A DNA stretch of 64,000 nt. It comes from Pseudobutyrivibrio ruminis AD2017. Its GTDB lineage: Bacteria > Bacillota > Clostridia > Lachnospirales > Lachnospiraceae. Below are positions 1 through 9,843 of this stretch, piece by piece. The notes below the pieces were generated by a model. That model was not told the origin of the DNA and ran no database searches. It saw only the letters and a list, made by a program, of their open reading frames with translations. Position 1 is the stretch's first letter; every line of letters starts with the position of its first letter. The DNA lies in contig NZ_KE384162.1 in the NCBI RefSeq assembly GCF_000424305.1, forward strand, positions 248,001 to 312,000, read 5' to 3'. The translations under genes were made by a program, and so were the position numbers.

Positions 1-423
1 TTATCGTTAGTATGTAACGGACCAGATGAAGAATCTGACGATACTTCATCAGCAACTCAATTTATAAATTGGGCACAGGTTTTAGATAACACATTGTATG
101 TTTCCATTGGTCACAACGGTTATTCTTCAGAAGAGCCATGGTCAAATTATATGGTTGCAATTGATATGAAGACAAATAAGCTGTTATGGCGAAGTGAACC
201 TAATGTAAGTAACTTTAATAACTTTAAAATAGTAGATGACACTATTATCTGTGGTTACGGCTTTACTGCCGAACCAGATTATTTGTATCTACTTGATAGA
301 TATACAGGGGACAAGGTAGATGAAATTAAGCTTGATTCTGCACCGTCTCAATTTGAGGTTAAGGATGATGTCCTTTACGTTGCAACCTATAATACGGCAT
401 ATGAATTTAGAATTAATCATTAA
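1..423 (+). CDS. Beta-propeller (PQQ-like repeat) protein, C-terminal part
   Basis: The reading frame is open from the first base, so the gene starts outside the window and only about 140 carboxy-terminal residues are seen. They show alternating strand-like segments with repeats of the form MVAIDMKTNKLLW and LYLLDRYTGDKV, typical of a PQQ-like/WD-like beta-propeller blade (variable-x-G/N-K-LLW). No enzyme motif is visible and the signal sequence, if any, is missing. Such proteins in Gram-positive bacteria are often extracellular or lipoproteins; that location is an inference. The gene ends at TAA 421-423, about 70 bases before the next start. Confidence 0.6.
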   Translation, partial: LSLVCNGPDEESDDTSSATQFINWAQVLDNTLYVSIGHNGYSSEEPWSNYMVAIDMKTNKLLWRSEPNVSNFNNFKIVDDTIICGYGFTAEPDYLYLLDRYTGDKVDEIKLDSAPSQFEVKDDVLYVATYNTAYEFRINH

Positions 424-495
424 TAGGTTATAGACAACGAAAATAAAAAACAATTATAATACAAATATATAAATAATTTATTTGGAGTACTAATA

Positions 496-2247
496 ATGAA
501 ACTTTTGCAAACAACATATAATAAAACCTTTGTGCAGACGGTGGCTAATTGGAATCTTAAAGATAAAAATGCTTTATTTCATGTGTTTGTTCCATTTGAC
601 CTTAATGATAATAAGGGTGAAACTGACAAAGTACGAGAAGCATTGAAATTCCTTTACCCAGATATTCCAGTTGTTGGCTGTAGTGCGACGGGGGAAATCT
701 ATGATGGTACAATGTGCGATCATGATATTGTTGTATCTGCTATGGTTTTTGATAATCCTGATACTAGAGTAGAGGTTTGTCCTTACTATGTAGAAAAAGA
801 TTTTGTAAAAAAAGAAGAGCTTCTTGATATGGCTCTTAACACACCAAATCTTAAGGGAATAGAGCTTATTACAGCCGCACCGTATCAGAAATTGGAAGCT
901 GCTGTTGAAATTATGGATAGGCTACCAGATGATGTTGAGATATTTGGAGCAGTAGCTGTAGGAGACCAGTTTCAGAAATCCTTTGTTTTTGCTAATGACT
1001 GTGATTACAGTATGGATGGTTCGGTTTGCGTTATGTATATCGGTTCAGAATTACATATTCATACTGATCGTATGCTTGGATGGAAAGCTATTGGCTACCC
1101 TCTTAAAGTCACTAAATCTGAAGGCGCTGTTGTATACGAGTTAGATGGCAAGCCAGCATACGATGTTTACAATCATTATCTACATATTCATAAGGATAAT
1201 AATTTCTTTTATGATGCTCTTCAGTTCCCATGGGAAGTTCAGGTAGATGATGATACTACATACATTAGACATGCTAAATCAGTTAATCCTGACGGGTCTA
1301 TTGTGATGTCTACAAATATTCCTCAGGGATCAGATATACGTATTACATTTGGTGATCCTAGACGAATAATGAATCACACAAGACAAACTAGTGATGATAT
1401 AAAAAGCTTTTCACCTGATGCTATATTTGTAATTAACTGTATGGGTCGTAAGCTTTTCTGGGACTATAACGAGGATGTTGAGGTTTCCGAAATCTCTAAA
1501 AATATCGAAACTACAGGTTTTAGTGCATTAGGAGAATTACTTCGTTATAACGGAACAACCTTCCTTAACAACCTATCTATAGTTTGTGTTGCTATGAGAG
1601 AGGGTGCGCCAGCTAAAAAGTATAATCAGGATTCTACTGCTTATGGATACCATAACTCTAATTTACCTGTAACACATCGTCTTGCAATATTTATTAATAC
1701 CATTACAGATGAGTTGATGGAAAAGAATAAACAGCTGAACGATATGTTGTATAAAGCAAATCATGATGCTTTAACAGGCTTGTTAAACCGTGGTGCAATA
1801 GAAAGAGTTATCTATGATGCTACAGATAATACCAGCCCATCTTACCGCAATGATTGGCATCTGATTATGTTAGATATCGATGATTTTAAAGCATTAAATG
1901 ATAGATATGGCCATAGCGAAGGAGATAAAGCGCTAAGATTGCTTTCAGATTATTTAAAAAAAGAAGTTGGTAGCATGAAAAATGCATCTGTTGGCCGCTG
2001 GGGTGGAGAAGAATTTATGATTTACCTGGCAGGCTATACTAATGCAGAAGTTATTAGCTTTGCAGAAAAGCTTGTTTCTTCTGTTAGTGATTTAAGTATC
2101 GAATCAGGTAAGCTTACAGTTAGCATTGGTGTTACAAATCATCATGATTTTGAAAGTGTTCTGGGCACTATTGATCGTGCAGATGGATTACTTTACGATG
2201 CTAAAAATGGCGGAAAAAACAAAGTATGTACTGATATAGAAAAGTAA
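496..2247 (+). CDS. FIST sensory domain diguanylate cyclase (GGDEF)
   Basis: This 583-residue cytosolic protein combines an amino-terminal FIST domain (about residues 1-200), FIST_C (about 215-390), a short helical linker and a GGDEF domain from DALTG at 424. The active-site loop is GGEEF at 503-507, so it should make cyclic-di-GMP from two GTP. The inhibitory I-site (RxxD just before the loop) is absent, which suggests no product inhibition there. FIST domains are thought to bind small ligands such as amino acids. No membrane segments or EAL domain are present. The start has GGAG at 484-487, nine bases before the ATG. A hairpin follows the gene at 2263-2296. Confidence 0.9.
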   Translation: MKLLQTTYNKTFVQTVANWNLKDKNALFHVFVPFDLNDNKGETDKVREALKFLYPDIPVVGCSATGEIYDGTMCDHDIVVSAMVFDNPDTRVEVCPYYVEKDFVKKEELLDMALNTPNLKGIELITAAPYQKLEAAVEIMDRLPDDVEIFGAVAVGDQFQKSFVFANDCDYSMDGSVCVMYIGSELHIHTDRMLGWKAIGYPLKVTKSEGAVVYELDGKPAYDVYNHYLHIHKDNNFFYDALQFPWEVQVDDDTTYIRHAKSVNPDGSIVMSTNIPQGSDIRITFGDPRRIMNHTRQTSDDIKSFSPDAIFVINCMGRKLFWDYNEDVEVSEISKNIETTGFSALGELLRYNGTTFLNNLSIVCVAMREGAPAKKYNQDSTAYGYHNSNLPVTHRLAIFINTITDELMEKNKQLNDMLYKANHDALTGLLNRGAIERVIYDATDNTSPSYRNDWHLIMLDIDDFKALNDRYGHSEGDKALRLLSDYLKKEVGSMKNASVGRWGGEEFMIYLAGYTNAEVISFAEKLVSSVSDLSIESGKLTVSIGVTNHHDFESVLGTIDRADGLLYDAKNGGKNKVCTDIEK

Positions 2248-2262
2248 ATAATGGATATATTG

Positions 2263-2296
2263 TAAGCTCCGAGGCCTTTGTTGACTTCGGAGCTTA
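2263..2296 (+). terminator. Hairpin terminator after the diguanylate cyclase gene
   Basis: A perfect 10-bp inverted repeat (TAAGCTCCGA at 2263-2272, TCGGAGCTTA at 2287-2296) has a 14-base loop. The following bases are AT-rich but not a clean T run, so termination strength is uncertain. It separates the GGDEF gene from the his promoter. Confidence 0.55.
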
Positions 2297-2310
2297 TATA
2301 ATATATAATA

Positions 2311-2341
2311 ACTTTAGTTCTTTATCACACTAAAGTATAAT
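2311..2341 (+). promoter_or_regulatory. Candidate his operon promoter with overlapping operator
   Basis: A -10 box TATAAT lies at 2336-2341 with a weak -35 (TTTAGT, 2313-2318) at 17-bp spacing. An 8-bp perfect inverted repeat, ACTTTAGT (2311-2318) and ACTAAAGT (2329-2336), fills the promoter. The arrangement suits a dimeric repressor. A TrpR-like histidine repressor (HisR/YerC type) is a plausible but untested binder. No T-box leader fits in the 17-base 5' region. Confidence 0.5.
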
Positions 2342-2358
2342 GCATTTGAGGGACAATT

Positions 2359-3360
2359 ATGAAAAATCTTACATTACACACTCCAGAGGGAGTACGAGAC
2401 ATTTACAACAGTGAATATGAGCAGCGTTTAGATGTACTTTATAATCTTAGAAAATGTTTTAAGGATTCTGGTTATGGGCCAATATCTACACCTACCTTTG
2501 AATATTTTGATACCTTTTCTAAGGAGGTAGGAAGCTGTAAATCAAACGAAATGTTCAAGTTCTTTGATAGAGATGGAAACACGCTGGTTCTTAGACCAGA
2601 TATAACACCATCTGTTGCAAGAGCTGCTGCGATGTATTTTTCCGATACTGATGAGGCTGTTAAGCTTTCTTATGAGGGTAATGTATTTATTAATTATCAT
2701 AGCCTTCAAGGACGTCTCAAGGAAACTACCCAGGCTGGCTGCGAATTTATAGGTGACAGCTCTGTGGATGCTGATGCTGAGATTCTTACAATAGTTGTAA
2801 ATGCCCTTAAAAAAATCGGATTAAAAGAATTTGAAATAGGTGTTGGGCACATTGATGTTGTAAGAGGATTGATTGATGCTGCTAATCTTTCAGAGGAGCA
2901 GGAAGAAAAATTAATCAACCTCATTTCAAACAAGAATTTCTTTGGTGCAAAGGAGCTGTTGGAACAGGCGGAGGTTAGCCATGGACTTGTTGAGCTTTTT
3001 GATATTACAGGTAAAATCATGAATTCTCCAAAGGAATGGGCACCTTATCTTGAAAAAGCTAAAAAATATAAAAAGGTTTATGATGCACTAGAATATCTTA
3101 CAAAGCTTTATGAGATTTTAAATAAAAATAAGGTGATAGATTATATATCATTTGAGCTTGGTATGATTTCAGAATACAAGTATTACACAGGAATAATTTT
3201 TACAGGATATTCTTACGGAGTTGGAGAACCACTTGTAAAGGGCGGTAGATACGATACACTTCTTAGTCATTTTGGAAAGGAAGCTCCTGCTATAGGATTT
3301 GCAATTACTGTTGACCAATTAATGCTAGCACTTAAAAGGATTCCCTTTTGTGAGGTGTAA
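2359..3360 (+). CDS. hisZ: ATP phosphoribosyltransferase regulatory subunit HisZ
   Basis: HisZ is a catalytically inactive paralogue of histidyl-tRNA synthetase that pairs with the short form of HisG to make the first enzyme of histidine synthesis and to give feedback control by histidine. The 333 residues show the class II synthetase-like core, with the motif [10 protein letters not shown] near residue 80 and a carboxy-terminal GGRYDTLL region. It lacks the anticodon-binding domain of true HisRS. It is the first gene of the operon, with AGGGAC seven bases before the ATG, and ends two bases before hisG. The short HisG next door confirms the assignment. Confidence 0.93.
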   Translation: MKNLTLHTPEGVRDIYNSEYEQRLDVLYNLRKCFKDSGYGPISTPTFEYFDTFSKEVGSCKSNEMFKFFDRDGNTLVLRPDITPSVARAAAMYFSDTDEAVKLSYEGNVFINYHSLQGRLKETTQAGCEFIGDSSVDADAEILTIVVNALKKIGLKEFEIGVGHIDVVRGLIDAANLSEEQEEKLINLISNKNFFGAKELLEQAEVSHGLVELFDITGKIMNSPKEWAPYLEKAKKYKKVYDALEYLTKLYEILNKNKVIDYISFELGMISEYKYYTGIIFTGYSYGVGEPLVKGGRYDTLLSHFGKEAPAIGFAITVDQLMLALKRIPFCEV

Positions 3361-3362
3361 CT

Positions 3363-4019
3363 ATGGAGAATAAATACTTAACCTTCGCCCTGGGTAAAGG
3401 GCGTCTTGCTAAAAAAACACTAGAGCTCTTTGAAAGCATCGGTATTACTTGTGAGGAAATGAAGGACCCAGATACAAGAAAGCTGATTTTCACTAACGAG
3501 GAGCTTAAGCTTAAATTTTTCTTAGCTAAAGGGCCAGATGTGCCAACCTATGTTGAATATGGTGCTGCGGACATCGGCGTTGTAGGAGAAGACACTATCT
3601 TAGAAGAAAACAGAAATATCTATGAGGTGTTAGATTTGGGCTTTGGAAAATGTCGCATGTGTGTATGCGGTCCTGCTGATGCTGCTGATTTATTAAAGCA
3701 TCATGAGCTTATCAGAGTAGCCAGCAAATATCCTCGAATTGCAAAGGATTATTTTTACAATATCAAAAATCAGACTGTTGAGATTATAAAGCTAAATGGT
3801 TCTATTGAGCTTGCGCCTATAGTTGGTTTGTCTGAAGTTATTGTAGATATAGTAGAAACCGGATCCACCTTAAGAGAAAATGGTTTGGTTGTGTTGGAGG
3901 AGGTTTGTCCTCTTTCAGCCAGAATGGTTGTTAACCAGGTATCCATGAAAATGGAAAATGAAAGAATTACAGATTTAATCGAACGACTAAAGGGAGCATT
4001 AGAAAATGAGAAAGCTTAA
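3363..4019 (+). CDS. hisG: ATP phosphoribosyltransferase catalytic subunit, short form
   Basis: HisG joins ATP and PRPP to give phosphoribosyl-ATP, the first committed step of histidine synthesis. At 218 residues it is the short form, lacking the carboxy-terminal regulatory domain, and so depends on HisZ. Visible motifs are [13 protein letters not shown] and the PRPP-binding segment [14 protein letters not shown]. It starts two bases after the hisZ stop and overlaps the start of hisD by 14 bases, so translation is probably coupled. Confidence 0.95.
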   Translation: MENKYLTFALGKGRLAKKTLELFESIGITCEEMKDPDTRKLIFTNEELKLKFFLAKGPDVPTYVEYGAADIGVVGEDTILEENRNIYEVLDLGFGKCRMCVCGPADAADLLKHHELIRVASKYPRIAKDYFYNIKNQTVEIIKLNGSIELAPIVGLSEVIVDIVETGSTLRENGLVVLEEVCPLSARMVVNQVSMKMENERITDLIERLKGALENEKA

Positions 4020-5298
4020 GCTTACTAAAGATACAATTGATAACATTTTAGAGTCACTTCTTAAGCGAAGCCCTAGCCAATACACTGAATACGAGCAGAC
4101 AGTTTCTGATATCGTAAATACGGTAAGAGAAAAGGGTGATGAGGCTGTATTCGCATATACGAAGAAATTTGATGGGGCTGATATTAATAAGGACAACATT
4201 GTTGTTACTAAGGCAGAAATAGAAGCAGCTTACAAGGAAGTACCTGAGGAGCTGGTTGAAGTTATTAGAAAGGCTTTAGTAAATATCGAAAGCTTCCACG
4301 CTAAGCAAAAGCAAAACAGCTGGTTTACATCAGAAGAGGGAATCATCCTTGGGCAGAAGGTATCCCCACTGGATAAGGTGGGAGTGTATGTTCCTGGCGG
4401 AAAGGCTGTTTATCCTTCATCAGTTCTTATGAATGTTATGCCCGCAAAGGTAGCAGGCGTACCTAATATTTATATGACTACCCCATGCGACAAATTTGGA
4501 AAAGTAAACCCTAGTACACTTGTAGCTGCTAACGAAGCTGGCGTTGATGTTATTTATAAATGTGGTGGAGCTCAGGCTATTGCAGCCCTTGCTTTTGGTA
4601 CAGAATCTATTGCCAAGGTTGATAAGATTGTTGGTCCTGGAAACATATTTGTAGCCTTGGCTAAAAAGGCAGTATTTGGATATGTATCCATCGATTCTAT
4701 TGCAGGCCCTTCGGAGATTTTAGTACTTGCTGATGAAACTGCAAATCCAACCTATGTGGCTGCGGATTTATTATCTCAGGCTGAGCATGATGAGCTTGCA
4801 TCTGCAATACTTGTTACTACATCTGCAAAGCTTGCTGATGAGGTTGAAAGTGAGATAGAGCGTTTTGTAAAGATTTTATCTAGAAAAGATATTATTCAAA
4901 AGTCACTGGATAATTTTGGATATTTACTTATTGCAGAAAACAAAAAGGACGCCATAGATTGTGTAAATGCCATCGCATCTGAGCATCTTGAAATTGTTAC
5001 AGCTAATCCTTTTGAGGATATGACTTATGTTAAAAATGCTGGCGCTATTTTTCTTGGACAGTATTCCTCTGAACCTTTGGGAGATTATTTTGCTGGCCCA
5101 AATCACGTACTTCCAACTAATGGAACAGCCAGATTTTTCTCAGCCCTTTCAGTAGACGATTTTATTAAGAAATCCAGCATTATTTCATATTCAAAAGAGG
5201 CTCTTGAGGCAGTTTATCCTGACATTGTAAAGTTTGCAAATAACGAGCAGCTTACGGCTCATGCAAATTCTATCAAAGTTAGATTCGAGAATGTTTAA
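4006..5298 (+). CDS. hisD: Histidinol dehydrogenase
   Basis: HisD is a zinc- and NAD-dependent enzyme that oxidises histidinol to histidine in two steps, ending the pathway. The 430 residues match the usual length. Motifs seen are [27 protein letters not shown], the zinc-site region QAEHDELA, the catalytic Glu-His pair in ASEHLEI, and a carboxy-terminal [11 protein letters not shown]. The ATG lies inside the end of hisG and is preceded by GGGAGC. It is followed by a 69-base gap before hisB that may hold a secondary promoter. Confidence 0.95.
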   Translation: MRKLKLTKDTIDNILESLLKRSPSQYTEYEQTVSDIVNTVREKGDEAVFAYTKKFDGADINKDNIVVTKAEIEAAYKEVPEELVEVIRKALVNIESFHAKQKQNSWFTSEEGIILGQKVSPLDKVGVYVPGGKAVYPSSVLMNVMPAKVAGVPNIYMTTPCDKFGKVNPSTLVAANEAGVDVIYKCGGAQAIAALAFGTESIAKVDKIVGPGNIFVALAKKAVFGYVSIDSIAGPSEILVLADETANPTYVAADLLSQAEHDELASAILVTTSAKLADEVESEIERFVKILSRKDIIQKSLDNFGYLLIAENKKDAIDCVNAIASEHLEIVTANPFEDMTYVKNAGAIFLGQYSSEPLGDYFAGPNHVLPTNGTARFFSALSVDDFIKKSSIISYSKEALEAVYPDIVKFANNEQLTAHANSIKVRFENV

Positions 5299-5303
5299 TT
5301 TAC

Positions 5304-5332
5304 TTTAAATAACTATTGATATTAGGTATAAT
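5304..5332 (+). promoter_or_regulatory. Possible internal promoter before hisB
   Basis: TATAAT at 5327-5332 is preceded at 17 bp by TTTAAA at 5304-5309, a weak -35. It would allow separate expression of hisB-hisIE. The evidence is sequence match only. Confidence 0.3.
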
Positions 5333-5367
5333 TAAATTGTTTGAAAACACAAAATTTGGGGTGGAAT

Positions 5368-5961
5368 ATGTCTGACGAAAGAAGAGCTAAAGTAGCTAGA
5401 AAAACTAAAGAAACAGATATAACTATAGATTTTTCTTTAGATGGATGTGGTAACTGTAATGTTAATTCAGGCATAGGTTTCTTTGACCATATGCTGGATG
5501 CATTTATTAGACACGGCCTTTTTGACATGACTGCAGAAATAAAAGGGGATTTGCAGGTTGATTGTCATCATACCATTGAAGATACTGGTATTGTTCTTGG
5601 AAATGCAATTAAAAAGGCTTGTGGGAATAAAGCAGGTATAAAAAGATACGGCAGCTGCATTTTGCCCATGGATGAGACGCTTGTTATGGTTGCTATCGAT
5701 TTATCTGGCAGACCTTACCTTTCTTTTGAAGCCGATTTTCCAACTGAAAAAATCGGTTACATGGATACAGAAATGGTGAAGGAATTTTTCTATGCAATTT
5801 CTTATTCAGCTGCAATGAATTTGCATATTAAAGTAATAACACCTGGCAATTCTCATCATATGTGTGAGGCTATATTCAAGGCGTTTGCCAAGGCTTTGGA
5901 TGATGCCACAATTATCGACCCTAGAATAAAAGATGCTATGACAACAAAAGGGACTATATAG
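5368..5961 (+). CDS. hisB: Imidazoleglycerol-phosphate dehydratase
   Basis: This enzyme removes water from imidazole glycerol phosphate to give imidazole acetol phosphate. It is the monofunctional dehydratase (197 residues), without the phosphatase domain found in enterobacterial HisB. The manganese-binding histidine motifs CHHTIEDTG and NSHHMCEAIFKAFAKAL are both present, as is the amino-terminal FFDHMLDAFIRHG. I chose the ATG at 5368 because GGGGTGG lies just upstream and the following residues (MSDERRAK) fit the family; a TTG 27 bases earlier is in frame but lacks a good ribosome binding site. Confidence 0.94.
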   Translation: MSDERRAKVARKTKETDITIDFSLDGCGNCNVNSGIGFFDHMLDAFIRHGLFDMTAEIKGDLQVDCHHTIEDTGIVLGNAIKKACGNKAGIKRYGSCILPMDETLVMVAIDLSGRPYLSFEADFPTEKIGYMDTEMVKEFFYAISYSAAMNLHIKVITPGNSHHMCEAIFKAFAKALDDATIIDPRIKDAMTTKGTI

Positions 5962-5981
5962 ACTTTTAAAGGAGCATTACT

Positions 5982-7262
5982 ATGGAACACAAAAATATTG
6001 TCGCTACTATCTACATAAAGGATGGAATGGCAGTTAAAAGTCCGACAGAATTAAATAAAAAGAAAGATGTTTTAGAATTAGCCGCTGTATATGACGACAG
6101 TGGTATAGATAAATTAATCATTTATGATTTATCATCTACAGACGAGGAACATGAAAAAAATATTTTGGCCATTCGTGAGATTAACAGAAATATCCAGGTT
6201 AAAACAGCCGGTGGCGGAAATATCAAAAGATTAGAGGATGTTAAAAAGCTTCTTTATGCAGGCTGCGTAGAGGTTATTCTTAATGGCTCTAAGCCTGAAA
6301 CTATCGATTTGTTAAAGGAGGCTTCAGCAAGATTTGGAGCCAGCAAGATGCTTGTCAGTCTTTCAACTGTTGATTTTCTTTTCAAAACAAAGGATTTTTT
6401 GCAGGATAATGTTCACGAGCTTGTAATCATGAATTCATCTTTGTTGGAGAGCTTGGAAAACATTACTGACACTCCTTACATCATGCAGGTTGATGAATAT
6501 GATTTTGATTATGTGTTAAAGCTTCTTAAATCAGATCATATAAGAGGTATATCTGGTGCATTCCTTAATGATACCAATACAGACATCATGCAGATTAAAA
6601 GCGAGCTGTCTGATGCGGGCATTAAGATGGATAACTTTGAACCAAAGCTTTCCTGGAGTGATTTAAAGCCAAACTCAGATGGGCTTGTTCCTACAGTAGT
6701 GCAGGATTTCCAGACTGGTGAGGTTCTTATGGTGGCTTACATGAATGAGGAATCTTTAAATGCCACTATTCGTACAGGAAAGATGACATATTTTTCTCGT
6801 TCTAGACAATCACTTTGGGTAAAGGGAGAGACTAGCGGTCATTTTCAGTATGTCAAGTCATTGACTGCTGACTGTGATTTTGATACTATTTTGGCGAAAG
6901 TGTCTCAAGTTGGAGTGGCATGTCACACTGGCGCACCTAGCTGCTTCTTCAATGAGATAGTTAAAAAGGAGTATGTTGAGCGAAATCCGCTGAAGGTATT
7001 TGAGGATGTTTACGCCATCATTATGGATAGAAAGGAACATCCAAAGGAAGGTTCTTACACAAATTATCTGTTTGATAAGGGCCTTGATAAAATCCTTAAG
7101 AAGGTTGGTGAAGAGGCTACAGAGATTGTTATTGCAGCCAAGAATCCAGATTCTGAGGAGACCAAATACGAGATATCAGATTTCCTGTATCACCTGATGG
7201 TTCTTATGGCTGAAAAGGGTGTCACATGGGAAGATATCACATCGGAGCTTGCTCAAAGATAG
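5982..7262 (+). CDS. hisI: HisIE with an N-terminal inactive HisF-like domain
   Basis: Residues about 225-325 are phosphoribosyl-AMP cyclohydrolase (HisI), with [15 protein letters not shown] and the zinc motif [10 protein letters not shown]. Residues about 338-426 are phosphoribosyl-ATP pyrophosphatase (HisE), with [15 protein letters not shown]. Together they do steps 2 and 3 of histidine synthesis. Residues 1-215 resemble the HisF/HisA barrel: IKDG at 12-15 and [15 protein letters not shown] align with HisF. The two HisF catalytic aspartates are replaced, by Tyr11 and by Ser128, so this domain is probably not a cyclase. It starts 20 bases after hisB, with GGAG upstream, and is the last his gene here; hisA, hisF, hisH and hisC are not in the window. 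Confidence 0.88.
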   Translation: MEHKNIVATIYIKDGMAVKSPTELNKKKDVLELAAVYDDSGIDKLIIYDLSSTDEEHEKNILAIREINRNIQVKTAGGGNIKRLEDVKKLLYAGCVEVILNGSKPETIDLLKEASARFGASKMLVSLSTVDFLFKTKDFLQDNVHELVIMNSSLLESLENITDTPYIMQVDEYDFDYVLKLLKSDHIRGISGAFLNDTNTDIMQIKSELSDAGIKMDNFEPKLSWSDLKPNSDGLVPTVVQDFQTGEVLMVAYMNEESLNATIRTGKMTYFSRSRQSLWVKGETSGHFQYVKSLTADCDFDTILAKVSQVGVACHTGAPSCFFNEIVKKEYVERNPLKVFEDVYAIIMDRKEHPKEGSYTNYLFDKGLDKILKKVGEEATEIVIAAKNPDSEETKYEISDFLYHLMVLMAEKGVTWEDITSELAQR

Positions 7263-7268
7263 GATTAT

Positions 7269-9137
7269 ATGAAAAAACTAGCTTTACCTGACGATATTTT
7301 GATGCAGATTGATAAGCCTGCACGTTATATCGGCAACGAATTTAATAGTGTAATTAAAAATCCAGCTGACGTGGACATCAGATTTGCAATGTGCTTTCCT
7401 GATGTCTACGAGGTTGGTATGTCTCATCTTGGAATAGCTATCCTATACGATATGCTTAACAAGCGTGAGGATACATATTGTGAAAGGGTATATTCGCCTT
7501 GGCCAGATTTGCATAATCTGATGAAGGAAAGGGATATACCTCTTTTTGCGTTGGAATCACAGGATCCAATTAAGGATTTTGATTTCATTGGTATGACACT
7601 TCAATACGAAATGTGCTACACAAACATTCTGCAGATTCTTGATTTGGCAGGAGTTGCACTTCTTACTAAGGATAGAGAAAACAACGACCCTATCGTAGTG
7701 GTTGGTGGTCCTTGCGCTACTAATCCTGAGCCAATAGCGGATTTTGTAGATTTAGTATATGTTGGCGAAGGTGAAACCAGCTATCCAGCACTTTTAGAGC
7801 TTTATAAAAAGCACAAGGCTACTGGCTTTGATAGAGCAGCATTTTTACGCGCGGCTTCAAAGATTCCTGGAATATATGTACCTTCTTTATACGAAGTTAC
7901 ATATAAGGAAAGCGATGGAACCATCGAAAGCTTCAAACCTATTTATGATGATGTTCCAGCTACCATCGAAAGACAGGTTGTCAAGGATATGGATTCTTCC
8001 AGCTATCCTACAAAGATGCTTATTCCATTTGTACGTGCTATTCAGGATAGAGTAGTACTTGAGATTCAGCGTGGCTGTATCAGAGGCTGTCGCTTCTGCC
8101 AGGCAGGTATGATTTATCGTCCAAATCGTGAGAAATCTGTTGATGTTCTTAAGGCTCAGGCTAAGGAATTACTTGCTGCTACAGGACATGAGGAAATATC
8201 ACTTAGTTCACTTTCTTCAAGTGATTATCATGCACTTGGAGAACTTATGGATTTCCTTATTGATGATTGTCTATCTGAGGGTGTTAACGTATCACTTCCT
8301 TCACTTAGAATTGATGCATTTTCACTTGATGTTATGTCAAAGGTTCAGGATGTTAGAAAATCTAGCATTACATTTGCACCAGAGGCTGGTAGCCAGAGAA
8401 TGCGTAACGTTATCAATAAGGGCCTTACTGTAGAAGACATCTTAGGCGGTGCCACACTTGCCTTTAAGGGTGGTTGGAATAAGGTTAAGCTTTATTTCAT
8501 GCTTGGTCTTCCTTCTGAGACTGACGAAGATATGAAGGCTATTCCACAGCTTGCCAACGATATTGCTGCTGCATACTATGAGACGGTTCCAAAGGATCAG
8601 CGTCAGGGAAGATGCCAGATTACTATTTCTACATCATTCTTCGTACCAAAGCCATTTACACCATTCCAGTGGGCTCCTATGTACGAAGCAGGAGAATACT
8701 TACGTCGCGCCAAGGTAGTTAACGACGAAATGAAGGCACAGCTTAATCAAAAATCACTAAAGTACAACTGGCATCATTCAGATGTAACTGTACTTGAAGG
8801 TGTATTTGCAAGAGGCGATAGAAGACTTTGTCCTGCAATTTTGGATGCATATAATAGTGGATGCTTCTTTGATGCATGGGGCGAATACTTTGACTTTGAT
8901 AAATGGCTTGCTGCTTTTGAAAAGAACAATATTTCTATAGATTATTATGCCTATAGACAGCGCGATTTAGATGAAATTCTTCCATGGGATTTCATTGATT
9001 GTCACGTATCAAAGGAATTCTTAAAGAGAGAATGGAATAACGCAATGAATGAAAAGGTTACTCCTAACTGTAAAATGGGCTGCAGCGGATGCGGTTCTGC
9101 AAAAATCGGATCGGGGGTATGTCACAATGCGCGTTAG
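7269..9137 (+). CDS. B12-binding-domain radical SAM protein (TIGR03960-like)
   Basis: The 622-residue protein has an amino-terminal B12-binding-like Rossmann region (about 1-200) and a radical SAM core with the iron-sulfur motif RGCIRGCRFCQAG around residue 270. The carboxy terminus ends in a cysteine-rich tail (CKMGCSGCGSAKIG). It matches the TIGR03960 family found in many anaerobes. The substrate is unknown; tRNA or RNA modification is often proposed. The gene starts six bases after hisIE and overlaps the next gene, its usual DUF2344 partner, which supports joint function. A run-on from the his operon is possible since no terminator is seen between them. Confidence 0.88.
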   Translation: MKKLALPDDILMQIDKPARYIGNEFNSVIKNPADVDIRFAMCFPDVYEVGMSHLGIAILYDMLNKREDTYCERVYSPWPDLHNLMKERDIPLFALESQDPIKDFDFIGMTLQYEMCYTNILQILDLAGVALLTKDRENNDPIVVVGGPCATNPEPIADFVDLVYVGEGETSYPALLELYKKHKATGFDRAAFLRAASKIPGIYVPSLYEVTYKESDGTIESFKPIYDDVPATIERQVVKDMDSSSYPTKMLIPFVRAIQDRVVLEIQRGCIRGCRFCQAGMIYRPNREKSVDVLKAQAKELLAATGHEEISLSSLSSSDYHALGELMDFLIDDCLSEGVNVSLPSLRIDAFSLDVMSKVQDVRKSSITFAPEAGSQRMRNVINKGLTVEDILGGATLAFKGGWNKVKLYFMLGLPSETDEDMKAIPQLANDIAAAYYETVPKDQRQGRCQITISTSFFVPKPFTPFQWAPMYEAGEYLRRAKVVNDEMKAQLNQKSLKYNWHHSDVTVLEGVFARGDRRLCPAILDAYNSGCFFDAWGEYFDFDKWLAAFEKNNISIDYYAYRQRDLDEILPWDFIDCHVSKEFLKREWNNAMNEKVTPNCKMGCSGCGSAKIGSGVCHNAR

Positions 9138-9843
9138 AATTAGATTTGAAAAAACAGGAATAATGAGATATGTAGGCCATTTGGATTTGATGCGTTTCTT
9201 TCAAAAGGCTGTCAAAAGATCAGGCCTTCCAATCAGATATTCAGAAGGCTTTAACCCACATCAGATTATGTCCTTTGCATCACCTCTTGGTGTTGGACTT
9301 ACATCTGAGGGCGAATACATGGATATAGATATTAAAGAAGAGGTTGCTTCAGCTAAGGGAATAGCTTCTCTTAACGAGAACATGGTAGAAGGCCTTGCTA
9401 TTACAAGCTTTAAATACCTTCCAGATAACGCTGAAAAATGTATGAGTGCTGTTACAGCAGCAAGCTACATTGTTACCTATAAGGACAGCAAGGATGATGC
9501 TTGTTATATCGATAATATCTGTGACCTTAAAGAAAAATTCTTTGATGAGGCTGCAGCTATTAACATCGTTAAAAAGACTAAAAAGGGTGAGCGCGAGCTT
9601 GATTTGAAACCACTCATCTATAGATTTAATATTGAAGTAAAAGATGGTGTGCCTGTATATGATTTACTTTTATCATCAGGCAGTACTGATAATATCAAGC
9701 CTGAACTTGTTATTAAGGCATTTCATGAATATCTTGGGTTACCAGAATTTGATGAGCTTACACTTGATATTCATCGTGTAGATATGTTTACAGGTGAGGT
9801 TGATAGCTTTGTTTCTTTGGGAGACATAGGGGATGAGCGTTAA
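9127..9843 (+). CDS. TIGR03936 / DUF2344 family radical SAM-associated protein
   Basis: This 238-residue protein begins MRVRIRFEKTG and has the family signature GHLDLMRFFQKAVKRSGLP followed by YSEGFNPHQ. In many genomes it is fused to, or sits directly after, the radical SAM protein encoded upstream; here it overlaps that gene by 11 bases, so the two are likely translated together and form a complex. The ATG at 9127 was chosen because a G-rich ribosome binding site lies about ten bases upstream. A longer frame exists but enters the upstream coding region. Function is unknown beyond the association. Confidence 0.85.
   Translation: MRVRIRFEKTGIMRYVGHLDLMRFFQKAVKRSGLPIRYSEGFNPHQIMSFASPLGVGLTSEGEYMDIDIKEEVASAKGIASLNENMVEGLAITSFKYLPDNAEKCMSAVTAASYIVTYKDSKDDACYIDNICDLKEKFFDEAAAINIVKKTKKGERELDLKPLIYRFNIEVKDGVPVYDLLLSSGSTDNIKPELVIKAFHEYLGLPEFDELTLDIHRVDMFTGEVDSFVSLGDIGDER

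Noticed and set aside
2297-2358. A T-box leader for histidine
   Set aside because: Only about 17 bases lie between the candidate promoter and the hisZ start, too short for a T-box, and no T-box sequence is seen.
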